DNA of 34,657 nucleotides from an uncultured Oscillospiraceae bacterium. GTDB taxonomy: Bacteria > Bacillota > Clostridia > Oscillospirales > Oscillospiraceae. The DNA is taken from positions 1 to 34,657 of the forward strand of contig CAKTQP010000021.1 of NCBI GenBank assembly GCA_934597165.1. The letters are read 5' to 3'. The translations under genes and the position numbers were made by a program. The notes below the pieces were generated by a model. The model saw nothing but the letters and a program-made list of their open reading frames with translations, did not search any database and was not told where the DNA came from. This document shows, one piece after another, positions 20,355 to 28,273 of this stretch (positions within the stretch are counted from its first letter, which is position 1; the number at the start of each line of letters is the position of its first letter).

Positions 20355-22355
20355 TTATCCGTTCCGTGTTTTCGCCAGGGTCTCCGGCGCCAAGACCACA
20401 GCCGTCCTAGCAGGCAAGTACAGCTGCAAGTAATTCCCACTCTGCCCCGCCACACAAGCCGGATACGGGATGGGCGCGATCCGCCCCTGACCCCCGAACG
20501 CTTCATCGTCCGTGGACAGCAGCAGCACATGATCCGCCCCCTGACTGACCGGAATCAGGGCATTGGGATAGGAGTGGGTAGGGCTAAAGTTGAACACGAA
20601 GATGAGTCCCCCACGTTCAAAAGCCAGCACCTGCTGTTCCCGCGAGACCAGTTTCAAGTCGGGCATCCACTGCCGGAACCAGTCCCACTGACCAGCCAAG
20701 CGGAGCATCGCCCGGTCAAAGTCGGCCAAGGACTGATATTTTAAGTCCGGATTTTGTACCAGACTCCACTGCCGCCTGCAATACTGGAAGGAGTCCCCGT
20801 TCCCCGCTCGGGGGAAGTCCACCCACTCCGGGTGCCCAAACTCGTTGCCCATGAAGTTCAGATACCCGTCGCCGCCAGCGGCACAGGTCAGCAGGCGCAT
20901 GAGCTTGTGGAGGGCGGTGGCACGGTCAATTTCCGGCGTGTGGCAGTCTTTGGACATCTCCGTGTACATCCGCTCCCCCGCCAGCCGGAACAGCATAGCC
21001 TGATCGCCCACGATGGACTGGTCGTGGCACTCCACATAGGCGATGGTCTTCTCCCCCGGCCGCCGGAGACAGAAGCTGCTCCAAATGGCGTCCAAGTCCC
21101 AGTCCTCATCCCGGACGTCCTTCACCAGATGCCCCCACAGGTCGGGAATCCCCATGCCCATCCGCGCGTCAAATCCCAGACCGCCCTGCTCGATGGGCAG
21201 CCCAACCCCCGGCATCCCGGACACATCCTCCGCCAAGGTGACGGCGTGGGGGTTGACCTCTCGGATCAGGTCGTTGGCCAGCTGCAAGTAGGTCAGGGCG
21301 TCCTCGTCCACGTTATCCCCAAAATACCGCGCGTCCCGGTCGAAGGGCGTGCCCAGACCGTGGTCTCGGTAGAGCATAGAGGTCACGCCGTCGAAGCGGA
21401 AGCCGTCAAAGTGGAACTCGGTGAGCCAATACTTCACGTTGGACAGCAAGAAGTGGAGGACGCCGTGTTTCCCATAGTCGAAGAGTTTAGTGCCCCAAGC
21501 CGGATGATCCCCTCGCCCCCCGCTGTGGAAGAACTGCCACACGGTGCCGTCGAATTTGTGGATGCCCTCCGCCTCATTGCCCACCGCGTGGGAGTGTACC
21601 AAATCCAGCAGCACCCGCAGCCCCAGTTGATGAGCCCGGTCGATGAGGTACTTCAAATCCTCCGGCGTCCCGAACCGGCTGGAGGGGGCGAAGAAGTTGG
21701 AGACCTGATAGCCAAAGCTGGCGTAGTAGGGATGCTCCATGATGGCCATCAGCTCCACGGTGTTGTACCCGCCCTGAGCGATCCAGGGCAAAATGTTATC
21801 CGCAAACTCCCGATAGCTGCCGATGCCAGCCTTCTCCTGCGCCATGCCTACGTGAGCCTCATAGATGAGCAGCGGCTCCTCCTTGGGCACAAAGGGATGC
21901 CACGAAAACGCCTCCTCCGGCTCCCATACCCGGGCGCACCACAGGTAGTTCTCCGCATCCTGGGTCACGTAGCGGGCATAAAGTGGGATGTGCTCGGTGA
22001 ACGCACCCTGATACTGCACCAGCGTCTTCACTGCGCACCCCTGCCACAGGCTCTCCCGCCCCGGCAAAATCAGCTCCCACGCCCCGCCTTCCAACCGGCG
22101 CAGGGGATGGGACGTGGGATTCCAGTCATTGAACTCCCCTGTCAGCCACAGCTGCTGCGCCGCCGGCGCCCACTCCCGGTACACCCAGCCCTCCGGGTGG
22201 TGGTGGATGCCGAAATAGAAGTGTCCGTTGGCCAGCTGGCTCAGGGAACCGCTCGGAGCCAGGGCATCCTTCACGGCTTGGAAGTGGGTCACCCGCCGGG
22301 TCAGTTCCGCGGTGTAGGGGCGCAGCTGTGGGTTGTATTTCAGAATGGCGTACAT
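20355..22355 (-). CDS. glgB: 1,4-alpha-glucan branching enzyme, eukaryote-like (GH13_8) type
   Basis: Transfers maltodextrin segments to make alpha-1,6 branches in glycogen. The 666-aa protein has an N-terminal CBM48 (about 50-150; WAPAAQQLWLTGEFNDWN), then the GH13 barrel. Region I is DLVHSHAVGN (251-260). Region II is GFRFDGVTSMLY (318-329) with nucleophile Asp322, region III is TLAEDVSGMPG with Glu376, and region IV is VECHDQ (441-446) with His444-Asp445. FHSGGRGDHPAWGTKLFDYG and GFRFDGVTSM are typical of the eukaryotic/GH13_8 group rather than the usual bacterial GH13_9 form. AAAGGAG precedes the ATG. No glgC, glgA or glgP lies beside it; its natural partner here may be the GH13 hydrolase at 5137. 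Confidence 0.95.
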   Translation of the reverse strand: MYAILKYNPQLRPYTAELTRRVTHFQAVKDALAPSGSLSQLANGHFYFGIHHHPEGWVYREWAPAAQQLWLTGEFNDWNPTSHPLRRLEGGAWELILPGRESLWQGCAVKTLVQYQGAFTEHIPLYARYVTQDAENYLWCARVWEPEEAFSWHPFVPKEEPLLIYEAHVGMAQEKAGIGSYREFADNILPWIAQGGYNTVELMAIMEHPYYASFGYQVSNFFAPSSRFGTPEDLKYLIDRAHQLGLRVLLDLVHSHAVGNEAEGIHKFDGTVWQFFHSGGRGDHPAWGTKLFDYGKHGVLHFLLSNVKYWLTEFHFDGFRFDGVTSMLYRDHGLGTPFDRDARYFGDNVDEDALTYLQLANDLIREVNPHAVTLAEDVSGMPGVGLPIEQGGLGFDARMGMGIPDLWGHLVKDVRDEDWDLDAIWSSFCLRRPGEKTIAYVECHDQSIVGDQAMLFRLAGERMYTEMSKDCHTPEIDRATALHKLMRLLTCAAGGDGYLNFMGNEFGHPEWVDFPRAGNGDSFQYCRRQWSLVQNPDLKYQSLADFDRAMLRLAGQWDWFRQWMPDLKLVSREQQVLAFERGGLIFVFNFSPTHSYPNALIPVSQGADHVLLLSTDDEAFGGQGRIAPIPYPACVAGQSGNYLQLYLPARTAVVLAPETLAKTRNG

Positions 22356-22436
22356 GGCGTGGGACTCCTTTCTGAGGGGAAGATGGATTCTCCCCCTAGT
22401 TTACCAGAACGGGACGGGCAGGACAACGGGAAACGG

Positions 22437-22465
22437 CTGACAAAGGCGGCTAAGTGTGATAAAGT
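22437..22465 (+). promoter_or_regulatory. Possible promoter of the radical SAM operon
   Basis: CTGACA (22437-22442) and TAAAGT (22460-22465) are 17 bp apart, 31 bp upstream of the radical SAM ATG. Both boxes deviate from consensus. Confidence 0.4.
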
Positions 22466-22495
22466 AGAGGAAAAATCACCAGAAGGAGGGCGACC

Positions 22496-23407
22496 ATGCG
22501 CACCCTGAACCAATACTGCAAGGAGACCTTTGGGGAAAAGCTCTACAAGCTCTCCCTGAACGGCGGCATGACCTGCCCCAACCGAGACGGGACGTTAGGC
22601 CACCGAGGCTGTATCTTCTGCTCCGCCGGCGGCTCCGGGGACTTCGCCCCCGCGGCAGACCTGCCCCTGGAAGAGCAGATCGCCCAGGCCAAAGCCCGGG
22701 TCGCCCCCAAATTCCGCGGCAGCCGCTACATCGCATACTTCCAAGCCTACACCAACACCTACGCCCCGGTGGAGCGCCTCAAAGCCCTCTTTACGCCGGT
22801 CATCACCCGCCCCGACATGGCCGCCCTCTCCATCGCCACCCGCCCCGACTGCCTGCCGGAAGAGGTGCTGGATCTACTGGGCGCGCTGAACCACATCAAA
22901 CCCGTGTGGGTGGAACTGGGACTCCAGACCATCCACCCCAAGACCGCCGCCTACCTCCGCCGGGGTTACGACCTGCCCTGCTACGACCGCGCAGTGCGGG
23001 AGCTGAACGCCCGCGGCATCCACGTGGTCACCCATGTGATTTTGGGTCTGCCCGGTGAGACCCGTCAGCAGATGTTGGAGACGGTGGACTACGTAGCCCA
23101 GTCCGGCAGCGGCGGCATCAAGTTACAGCTGCTCCACGTGTTAGAGGGGACGGACTTGGCGGAGGACTATCGGACGGGAAAATTTTCGGTCATGACCTTG
23201 GAGGAGTACGTGGATTTGGTAGCCGCCTGCGTCCGCCGCCTGCCGGAGGACATGGTGGTACACCGGATGACCGGGGACGGCCCCAAACGCATCCTGCTGG
23301 CTCCCCTGTGGAGCGGCGATAAAAAACGGGTGCTCAACGCCCTGAATCGAGCGTTGGCACAGGAACGGAGGGATTCAGATGTCCTATCTTTGTCTGCTGG
23401 CCAGTGA
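22496..23407 (+). CDS. TIGR01212 (YhcC-like) radical SAM protein
   Basis: Radical SAM enzyme of the YhcC/TIGR01212 family, 303 aa, reaction unknown. The cluster cysteines are Cys27, Cys39 and Cys42 (CPNRDG then GCIFC), the wide spacing typical of this family rather than CX3CX2C. Other family marks are the KLSLNGGMTCPNRDG opening, YFQAYTNTYAP (81-91), LSIATRPDCLPEEVLDLL, WVELGLQTIH and THVILGLPGET. AAGGAGGG (22483-22490) is 5 nt before the ATG. Its end overlaps the next gene by 29 bp, so the two are cotranscribed. Confidence 0.94.
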   Translation: MRTLNQYCKETFGEKLYKLSLNGGMTCPNRDGTLGHRGCIFCSAGGSGDFAPAADLPLEEQIAQAKARVAPKFRGSRYIAYFQAYTNTYAPVERLKALFTPVITRPDMAALSIATRPDCLPEEVLDLLGALNHIKPVWVELGLQTIHPKTAAYLRRGYDLPCYDRAVRELNARGIHVVTHVILGLPGETRQQMLETVDYVAQSGSGGIKLQLLHVLEGTDLAEDYRTGKFSVMTLEEYVDLVAACVRRLPEDMVVHRMTGDGPKRILLAPLWSGDKKRVLNALNRALAQERRDSDVLSLSAGQ

Positions 23408-23999
23408 GCGCGCCATGGCCGTGGTGGGCGACAGTCGCCTGACCCTGTCGCCGGTGCCCCTGCACTGGGACAAGGCGCGAAAAATCGGCTGCGACCAGGG
23501 GCAGCGCTGCCTGTGGGCGTGCTGCGGCCTGACCGTGTTCGGCGGGGGCAACTATGCCAAGCTGGCCGCCCGCATCTTCCACGGCAGCAGCACCCTGACC
23601 GAGAAAGCCCAAGCCCTGGCCAAGCGGGTAAACCCACCCCTCAGCGTCCAACGATGCCTGTACCGCCAGACCACCACCTTCTCCCTCCTGGCCGGACAGT
23701 GGACGGAACAGGGGGCGGAATTGCTGACCCTCGACCTGGACGGCAAACACACCAACCTCCGCCGCTGGCCCGCCCCGGCCTTTTTGGAGGCGGGATGGGA
23801 GGCGTCCCTCCGTCCCCCCATGCTGAACCCGGACGGATATCGACAAGCCAGCAGCGCCGACCTGGCTCGGCTGGGACGGGAACGGGTGGCCTCCGTCATC
23901 GCCACCGATCACCGGTTGGCACGAGAACAGAAAAAGCACATCCAGACCGTAGGCGGCCCCATCCTGTGGGCCACCTTGGAACGGCCGGAGAAAGGATGA
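23379..23999 (+). CDS. Proteasome-like Ntn-hydrolase-fold protein (putative)
   Basis: A 206-aa protein I cannot name, but whose first 70 residues align by eye with HslV/proteasome beta subunits. The start is Met-Ser; then strand LCLLASERAMAVVGDSRLTL with GDS at 17-19, WDKARKIG with Lys35 and WACCGLTVFGGG. With Ser2 as residue 1, Asp18 falls at the position of HslV Asp17 and Lys35 close to Lys33. The second half has FSLLAGQWTEQGAELLTLDLDG (split: about 101-122), a good match to the proteasome strand pair ending in DxDG. If Met1 is removed, Ser2 would be the nucleophile. CGGAGGG is 6 nt before the ATG. It overlaps the radical SAM gene and is followed 3 bp later by a HAD gene. Activity is unproven. 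Confidence 0.6.
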   Translation: MSYLCLLASERAMAVVGDSRLTLSPVPLHWDKARKIGCDQGQRCLWACCGLTVFGGGNYAKLAARIFHGSSTLTEKAQALAKRVNPPLSVQRCLYRQTTTFSLLAGQWTEQGAELLTLDLDGKHTNLRRWPAPAFLEAGWEASLRPPMLNPDGYRQASSADLARLGRERVASVIATDHRLAREQKKHIQTVGGPILWATLERPEKG

Positions 24000-24002
24000 C
24001 AG

Positions 24003-24656
24003 ATGAAACAGTACATCGTATTCGACATGGACGGCGTCCTCTTCGACTCCGAGCAGCTCATCTCCCGTTGCTGGAAGGCGGTGGGCGCCAAGATGGGTCT
24101 GCCCCACATCTACGAGACCTTTTTGGACTGCGTGGGCACCACCCAGAAGAACACCCAACAGGTCTTCCAGCGCGCCTACCCTGGCGTCTCCTACGACCAG
24201 TTCCAGGAGGGCTGCCGGGCGGGCTTTTTCGGCCACGTGGAAGCCCACGGGATGCCCCTGAAGCCCGGCGCACGGGAACTGCTCCATCACCTGCGGGAAG
24301 AAAATTGGGGCATCGGCCTAGCCAGCTCCACCCAGCGGGTGCTGGTACAGAGCCAGCTGGAAGGCGTGGACCTGTGGCACTACTTCGACCAAGTGGTCAC
24401 CGGCGACCAGTTGGAGCGGAGCAAGCCCGCCCCGGACATCTACCTGATGGCCTGCCGCGCCCTGGGCGTGGCACCGGAACAGGCGTGGGCGGTGGAGGAC
24501 TCCTACAACGGCATCCGCTCGTCCGCCGCTGCCGGGATGCGTCCCATCATGGTGCCCGACCTGCTGCCCCCCACCCCGGAGATGCGCCAGCTCAGCCACA
24601 TCATCCTCCCCGACCTGACCGCCGTGGAGGACTACCTGCTGGGAGGTGCCACATGA
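24003..24656 (+). CDS. HAD superfamily phosphatase, beta-phosphoglucomutase/PGP-like
   Basis: Cytoplasmic HAD hydrolase, subfamily IA, 217 aa. Motif I is FDMDGVLFDS (7-16), with nucleophile Asp8 and Asp10; motif II is ASST (107-110); motif III is Lys141 (KPAPD); motif IV is VEDSYNGI (164-171) with Glu165 and Asp166. The helical cap covers about 16-85. The substrate may be a sugar phosphate or phosphoglycolate and cannot be fixed by sequence. AAAGGAT lies before the ATG, 3 bp after the previous stop, and its own stop overlaps the next ATG (ATGA). Confidence 0.93.
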   Translation: MKQYIVFDMDGVLFDSEQLISRCWKAVGAKMGLPHIYETFLDCVGTTQKNTQQVFQRAYPGVSYDQFQEGCRAGFFGHVEAHGMPLKPGARELLHHLREENWGIGLASSTQRVLVQSQLEGVDLWHYFDQVVTGDQLERSKPAPDIYLMACRALGVAPEQAWAVEDSYNGIRSSAAAGMRPIMVPDLLPPTPEMRQLSHIILPDLTAVEDYLLGGAT

Positions 24657-25141
24657 CCAACCGCCGTGCCTTCGTGACCGCCGCGGTGCGCGGCGTCGCT
24701 TTCGCCCTCATCACCGCCCTGTTCACCGCCGTCCCCCTGTTCCACGGCTACCTGTGGTGCGTCTACATCGGCTTTTTCCTCACCATGGCCTTCGGCGTGA
24801 AGCTGCCGGAGTACCCCAACTACCTGTGCAGCCTGCTGGTGGGTTATGTGTGGGCCTTCGCCTACGTCTTCGGCCACCAGTGGTTGGAGGCGTGGTTCGC
24901 CATGCCCTCCCTGCTGGCGCTGTCCCTGTCCGAGCTGGTGCTGACCTTTTTGCTGATCTTCGTCCACCTGCGCTTCCTCTCCCGCACCTGGCTCAACAAA
25001 GTCCCCGCCGTCTTTGCCGCCATCGCCACCGTCTTCGCCGCAGGCGGCATCCAGCACGTCCCCCTCTGCGCCCTCTCCGCCGTCATCGGCATCTCCATGG
25101 CCGCCGGGACAGAAGTGCTCATCCAACGGCTGGTCCAATAA
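24653..25141 (+). CDS. Membrane protein, DUF1097-like
   Basis: A 162-aa integral membrane protein with about five hydrophobic segments (roughly 10-30, 33-50, 55-72, 80-110 and 118-155). It resembles DUF1097 (small inner membrane proteins of unknown role) in size, helix count and the aromatic YLWCVYIGFFLTMAFG stretch; this assignment is from memory and moderate. The ATG overlaps the HAD stop (ATGA), with GGGAGGTG upstream, so it is the last gene of the radical SAM operon. The strong terminator at 25146-25183 follows. Confidence 0.8.
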   Translation: MTNRRAFVTAAVRGVAFALITALFTAVPLFHGYLWCVYIGFFLTMAFGVKLPEYPNYLCSLLVGYVWAFAYVFGHQWLEAWFAMPSLLALSLSELVLTFLLIFVHLRFLSRTWLNKVPAVFAAIATVFAAGGIQHVPLCALSAVIGISMAAGTEVLIQRLVQ

Positions 25142-25145
25142 CCAC

Positions 25146-25183
25146 AAAACCACCCTGCCGAACCGGTGCAGGGTGGTTTTTTC
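25146..25183 (+). terminator. Terminator of the radical SAM-HAD-membrane protein operon
   Basis: A 13-bp perfect stem AAAACCACCCTGC/GCAGGGTGGTTTT (25146-25158/25168-25180) with a 9-nt loop and a T tract. Confidence 0.9.
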
Positions 25184-25202
25184 AAAAATTTTTCCGGGAG
25201 AC

Positions 25203-25231
25203 TTGACAAGTTCACTTGGCAGTGGTATCGT
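25203..25231 (+). promoter_or_regulatory. Promoter of the membrane protein-XRE operon
   Basis: Perfect -35 TTGACA (25203-25208) and -10 TATCGT (25226-25231) with a 17-bp spacer, 42 bp before the first ATG. Confidence 0.7.
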
Positions 25232-25254
25232 AACCATGCAAAGAAAACTTGTCA
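25204..25254. promoter_or_regulatory. Inverted repeat pair flanking the promoter, putative XRE operator
   Basis: TGACAAGTT (25204-25212) overlapping the -35 box is matched by its exact reverse complement AACTTGTCA (25246-25254) just after the start site. Nine-base arms 33 bp apart on both sides of the promoter fit binding by a repressor dimer at two half sites. The encoded XRE protein is the obvious candidate (inference). Confidence 0.5.
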
Positions 25255-25272
25255 CATGAAGGAGGCAGCACC

Positions 25273-25590
25273 ATGAACAAAAAGGACATCCTGGACTTAG
25301 CCCAGCGGGAAAAACGGGACGAGGGCGAGGACGCCATGGAGAACAAGAGCCGCCGCATCGGCTCCCTGGCGGTCATCTTCCTCTGCCTGTGCCTCATCAT
25401 CCTCAATAACCACTTCGGCCGAGAGAACGACAGCCTCAACGCCCTCATCTGCACCATGGCGACGGTGGAATTCTACGTCCGCTTCACCTTCACCAAAAAG
25501 ATCAGCGACCTGGTGCTGGCTCTCATCGGCACCGTAGCCGTCATCCTCAGCCTGGTCGCCTACGTCACTGCGGTGGTGTCCGGCGCATGA
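25273..25590 (+). CDS. Small two- to three-helix membrane protein (DUF6442-like)
   Basis: A 105-aa protein: a charged cytoplasmic N-terminus (MNKKDILDLAQREKRDEGED) and then three hydrophobic segments (about 30-45, 53-68 and 73-103). From memory this resembles DUF6442, small membrane proteins encoded with XRE-type regulators. AAGGAGG (25259-25265) precedes the ATG at 25273; eight extra residues upstream have no site. Its stop overlaps the XRE start (ATGA), so the two are coupled. Function unknown; it may sense the membrane or be the regulated product. Confidence 0.85.
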   Translation: MNKKDILDLAQREKRDEGEDAMENKSRRIGSLAVIFLCLCLIILNNHFGRENDSLNALICTMATVEFYVRFTFTKKISDLVLALIGTVAVILSLVAYVTAVVSGA

Positions 25591-25826
25591 ACGAGCAGCT
25601 CATCCTATGCAACCGCCTGAAAGATGCCCGTGCCAGCCAACACCTGTCCCAAGCGCAACTTGCCAAACTGGTGGGCGTCAGCCGGAACACCATCAGCTCC
25701 ATCGAGACCGGCCAGTTCAACCCCACCGCCAAGCTGGCGCTGCTGCTGTGCATCGCGTTGGACTGGAAATTTGAAGACCTATTCTACTTTACGGAAGCGC
25801 CCGAAAAAAAGAAGCGCTACTTCTGA
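25587..25826 (+). CDS. XRE family HTH transcriptional regulator (small, YgzD-like)
   Basis: A 79-aa one-domain regulator. The HTH lies at about 10-60: RLKDARASQHLSQAQLAKLV, then GVSRNTISSIETGQFNPTAKLAL. The tail FEDLFYFTEAPEKKKRYF matches the short YgzD/BH-type regulators paired with membrane proteins. ATG overlaps the previous stop. Likely autoregulator of its operon through the inverted repeats near 25204 and 25246. Ends 3 bp before a bidirectional terminator. Confidence 0.93.
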   Translation: MNEQLILCNRLKDARASQHLSQAQLAKLVGVSRNTISSIETGQFNPTAKLALLLCIALDWKFEDLFYFTEAPEKKKRYF

Positions 25827-25829
25827 CGG

Positions 25830-25871
25830 AAAAAACAACTGCCTGGCCACGTCGCCAAGCAGTTGTTTTTT
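25830..25871. terminator. Bidirectional terminator between XRE gene and ribF
   Basis: AAAAAACAACTGC (25830-25842) pairs with GCAGTTGTTTTTT (25859-25871); an inner TGGC/GCCA extends the stem. A and T runs on the two sides let it serve both strands. Confidence 0.9.
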
Positions 25872-25876
25872 CACTG

Positions 25877-26800
25877 TCAAGCCTCCAGGTCTTCCGGATG
25901 CTGTTCAAAAAATTCACGGGTCTGGTCTGCGTTGTGCATGACCTCCGCCGTCAGCGCCTCGAAATTGGGGAACTTCCGCTCCGGACGCAGGTAGTCAAAG
26001 AACTCCATCCGGATCTCCTTCCCGTACAGGTCGCCGCTGAAGTCCAAAATGAACCCCTCCACGCTCACCCGCGTGCTCCCCTCGTCCACGGTGGGACGGA
26101 CGCCGATATTGGTCACAGCGGCGTAAGACTTCCCATCGAAATGGACGCTGGTCACATAGACCCCGTGGGCGGGGACGATGACTCCCGGCTCAAAGGCCAG
26201 ATTCACCGTGGGGAAGCCCAGGGCGTGCCCCAGCTTCTTGCCGTGCCCCACCCGGTTGGTCAGCACATGGGGGTGCCCCAGCAGGTGGTTGGCTTCGGCG
26301 ATCTTGCCCTCGGTCAGCAGGTTGCGGATTTGGGTGGAGTGAACCTGGATGCCGTCCAGCTCCACCATACTGATGATCTGGCAGCCGATGCCCAATTCCT
26401 CGCACTTCTGCTTCAGCCGTTCCGGATTGCCCTGACCCTTGGCGCCGAAGTGATTGTCGTCACCGGTGATGACGTACACGGCGCCCAGCTCCTGATACAG
26501 ATATTCCTCCACGAACTCGTCCCAGGGCTGATGCTGCATCTTGTCGTTGAATTCCGCCAAAATGACCTCTTCGATCCCATAATAATGCTCCATCAGCCAG
26601 ATGCGATCCTGGTTGGAGTTGATCATGGGCACCGGCTTGCCGGTGATGGCGGACGCCGGGTGGCGGTCGAAGGACATGACGCTGGGGATAGCGCCCAGCC
26701 GTTTTGCTTCTGCCACTGTTGCCCGCATCAGAGCCGCGTGTCCCACGTGTACCCCGTCGAAAAAGCCCAGGGCAATGACTCTCTTTTTCCCATCGCTCAC
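25877..26800 (-). CDS. ribF: Bifunctional riboflavin kinase/FAD synthetase
   Basis: Makes FMN and FAD from riboflavin and ATP. The N-terminal FAD synthetase nucleotidyl-transferase domain (about 1-180) has LGFFDGVHVGH (11-21) and VHSTQIR near 160. The C-terminal flavokinase domain has HGKKLGHALGFPTVNL, then NIGVRPTVD and FDYLRPERKF. GTG at 26800 is chosen because AAAGAGG is 6-7 nt away; GTG at 26809 would touch the site. The product is 307 aa. Last gene of the nusA operon, 13 bp after truB. The usual SS in the ISST motif reads HST here. Confidence 0.95.
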   Translation of the reverse strand: MSDGKKRVIALGFFDGVHVGHAALMRATVAEAKRLGAIPSVMSFDRHPASAITGKPVPMINSNQDRIWLMEHYYGIEEVILAEFNDKMQHQPWDEFVEEYLYQELGAVYVITGDDNHFGAKGQGNPERLKQKCEELGIGCQIISMVELDGIQVHSTQIRNLLTEGKIAEANHLLGHPHVLTNRVGHGKKLGHALGFPTVNLAFEPGVIVPAHGVYVTSVHFDGKSYAAVTNIGVRPTVDEGSTRVSVEGFILDFSGDLYGKEIRMEFFDYLRPERKFPNFEALTAEVMHNADQTREFFEQHPEDLEA

Positions 26801-26813
26801 TGTCAGCACCTCT

Positions 26814-27701
26814 TTATCCTTGTGATTCCACTTCTAAAAAGTTTTTGACGGTCTTCATCTGTCCGTCCAAGATTTCCCCCAGCATGAGGAAGCTGCCGTC
26901 CGAGCCATAGACCCGATACCGACCGTCCTCCCCCGCCCAGGGGAACCCGTTCCCGTGGCGGCACAGCCGCTCTGCCTTGCCCTGGATGGTCAAGGCGGGG
27001 TAACGGGCGAAATACGTATCCACCGGCATCAGCAAGCTCTGTGCCTGCCCAGCCTCCGCCGCCTGGACGACCTGCTCCACCGTCACCGCCTGTTCCAAGG
27101 TGAACCCAGCCGCCTCTGTCCGCCGCAGGGCGTCCATGACCCCGCCGCAGCCCAGCTTTTGGCCGATGTCGTGGCAGAGGGTGCGGATGTAGGTGCCTTT
27201 AGAGCAGGTGACCTGGATGGTGTAGTGGTCGGGGGCGTCCTGGCGCAGGATGTCCAGCCCGAAGATGGTGATGGGGCGGGGCTTGCGCTCCACCGTCTTC
27301 CCCTTCCGGGCCAGCTGATACAGCTTCTTGCCGTTGACCTTCAGGGCGGAGTACATGGGCGGCACCTGCAGGATGTCCCCGCGGAACGCCTCCAGCACCG
27401 CCTCCACCGCCGCCCGGTCACAGGTGACAGCCTGTTCCGCCAGCACCTGCCCGGTGGAGTCCTGGGTGTCGGTCTCCAACCCCAGCTTCAGCCCGGCGAT
27501 GTAGGTCTTCCCGCCGGATTCGGCAAATTCCACCGCTCGGGTAGCTCGTCCCACGAACACCGGCAGTACCCCGGTGGCCATAGGGTCCAGCGTCCCGGCG
27601 TGGCCGATCCGCCGCTCGTCCAGCAGGCGGCGCAGCTTGCTGCACACATCCATGCTGGTCCAATCGGCGGGTTTGTCAATGATGATGATCCCGTTGGCCA
27701 T
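26814..27701 (-). CDS. truB: tRNA pseudouridine(55) synthase
   Basis: Forms pseudouridine at position 55 in the T loop of tRNAs. The 295-aa protein has GIIIIDKPADWTS (4-16), the catalytic motif GHAGTLDPMATGVL (33-46) with Asp39, and TYIRTLCHDIG near 185. A PUA-like C-terminal domain (about 240-295) is present. GAGGGGT precedes the ATG, 3 bp after the DUF4375 stop. Its standard place is between nrnA and ribF; the DUF4375 gene is the only inserted member. Confidence 0.96.
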   Translation of the reverse strand: MANGIIIIDKPADWTSMDVCSKLRRLLDERRIGHAGTLDPMATGVLPVFVGRATRAVEFAESGGKTYIAGLKLGLETDTQDSTGQVLAEQAVTCDRAAVEAVLEAFRGDILQVPPMYSALKVNGKKLYQLARKGKTVERKPRPITIFGLDILRQDAPDHYTIQVTCSKGTYIRTLCHDIGQKLGCGGVMDALRRTEAAGFTLEQAVTVEQVVQAAEAGQAQSLLMPVDTYFARYPALTIQGKAERLCRHGNGFPWAGEDGRYRVYGSDGSFLMLGEILDGQMKTVKNFLEVESQG

Positions 27702-27704
27702 AGG

Positions 27705-28271
27705 TCACCCCTCGAAAAAGGCGGCCAGATTCCGCCGGATGTAGGCGGTGGCCAGGGCGTCCAGGGGACTGCGCTCGTACCGGTCATAGAACTGCGCGTC
27801 AAAGGCGTCAAAGGGATAGCGCTCGTTCTGATGGGCGAACTCCTTGGCATCCTGGATGATAAAGCTGCTCAGGTCGCCGGTGTCGATGCCGTTCTCCCGC
27901 ACAAACCCTTCAAAATCCTGTCGATACCCCTCGGCACCCACCGCTGTGAGGGCTTCGGGCAGATAGGGAGCCGTCATGCGGCTGGAGTTGACAAAATACT
28001 GACACAGGCCGCCGTTCTGCACCTCCAGGTCATACCAGTACAGGGTGTACACCACCCGCACCACACCCGGCAGCGCAGCCAGTTCCTCCGGCTCCTCCAC
28101 CTGGGGCAGACGGCTGGTGATGCAGTCCCATAATTCTTCGTCGCTGAGGGTCTCCGCCTCCGCCTGGGTGATGGCGTGCCAGCGCTTGGCGCGTTCCCAC
28201 TCCGCTTTGAACATGGTGCGCATCTCTTTCACCAGCGCCCACTGCTCTTTGCATCTCCGGAACAGTCCCAT
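27705..28271 (-). CDS. DUF4375 (DMP19-like) domain protein
   Basis: A 188-aa soluble protein. The core matches DUF4375: an Asn-Gly-Gly stretch VQNGGLCQYFVNSSR (about 83-97), then APYLPEALTAVGAEGYRQDF, with a helix of alternating charges before and an acidic/aromatic FDAFDAQFYDRYER near the end. The N-terminal 40 residues are basic and helical. The start ATG at 28271 has GGAGGG 6 nt away; TTG two codons upstream is less likely. It is tightly packed (2 bp after nrnA, 3 bp before truB) in the translation operon, where the standard order has no such gene. Function unknown; related proteins occur widely as immunity or housekeeping fold proteins. Confidence 0.85.
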   Translation of the reverse strand: MGLFRRCKEQWALVKEMRTMFKAEWERAKRWHAITQAEAETLSDEELWDCITSRLPQVEEPEELAALPGVVRVVYTLYWYDLEVQNGGLCQYFVNSSRMTAPYLPEALTAVGAEGYRQDFEGFVRENGIDTGDLSSFIIQDAKEFAHQNERYPFDAFDAQFYDRYERSPLDALATAYIRRNLAAFFEG

Positions 28272-28273
28272 GG

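Noticed and set aside
23513..25141. A 542-codon open frame spanning the proteasome-like and HAD genes and ending with the DUF1097-like protein
   Set aside because: Only its last 162 codons are real, starting at the ATG at 24653. The earlier part is an out-of-frame shadow of two supported genes.
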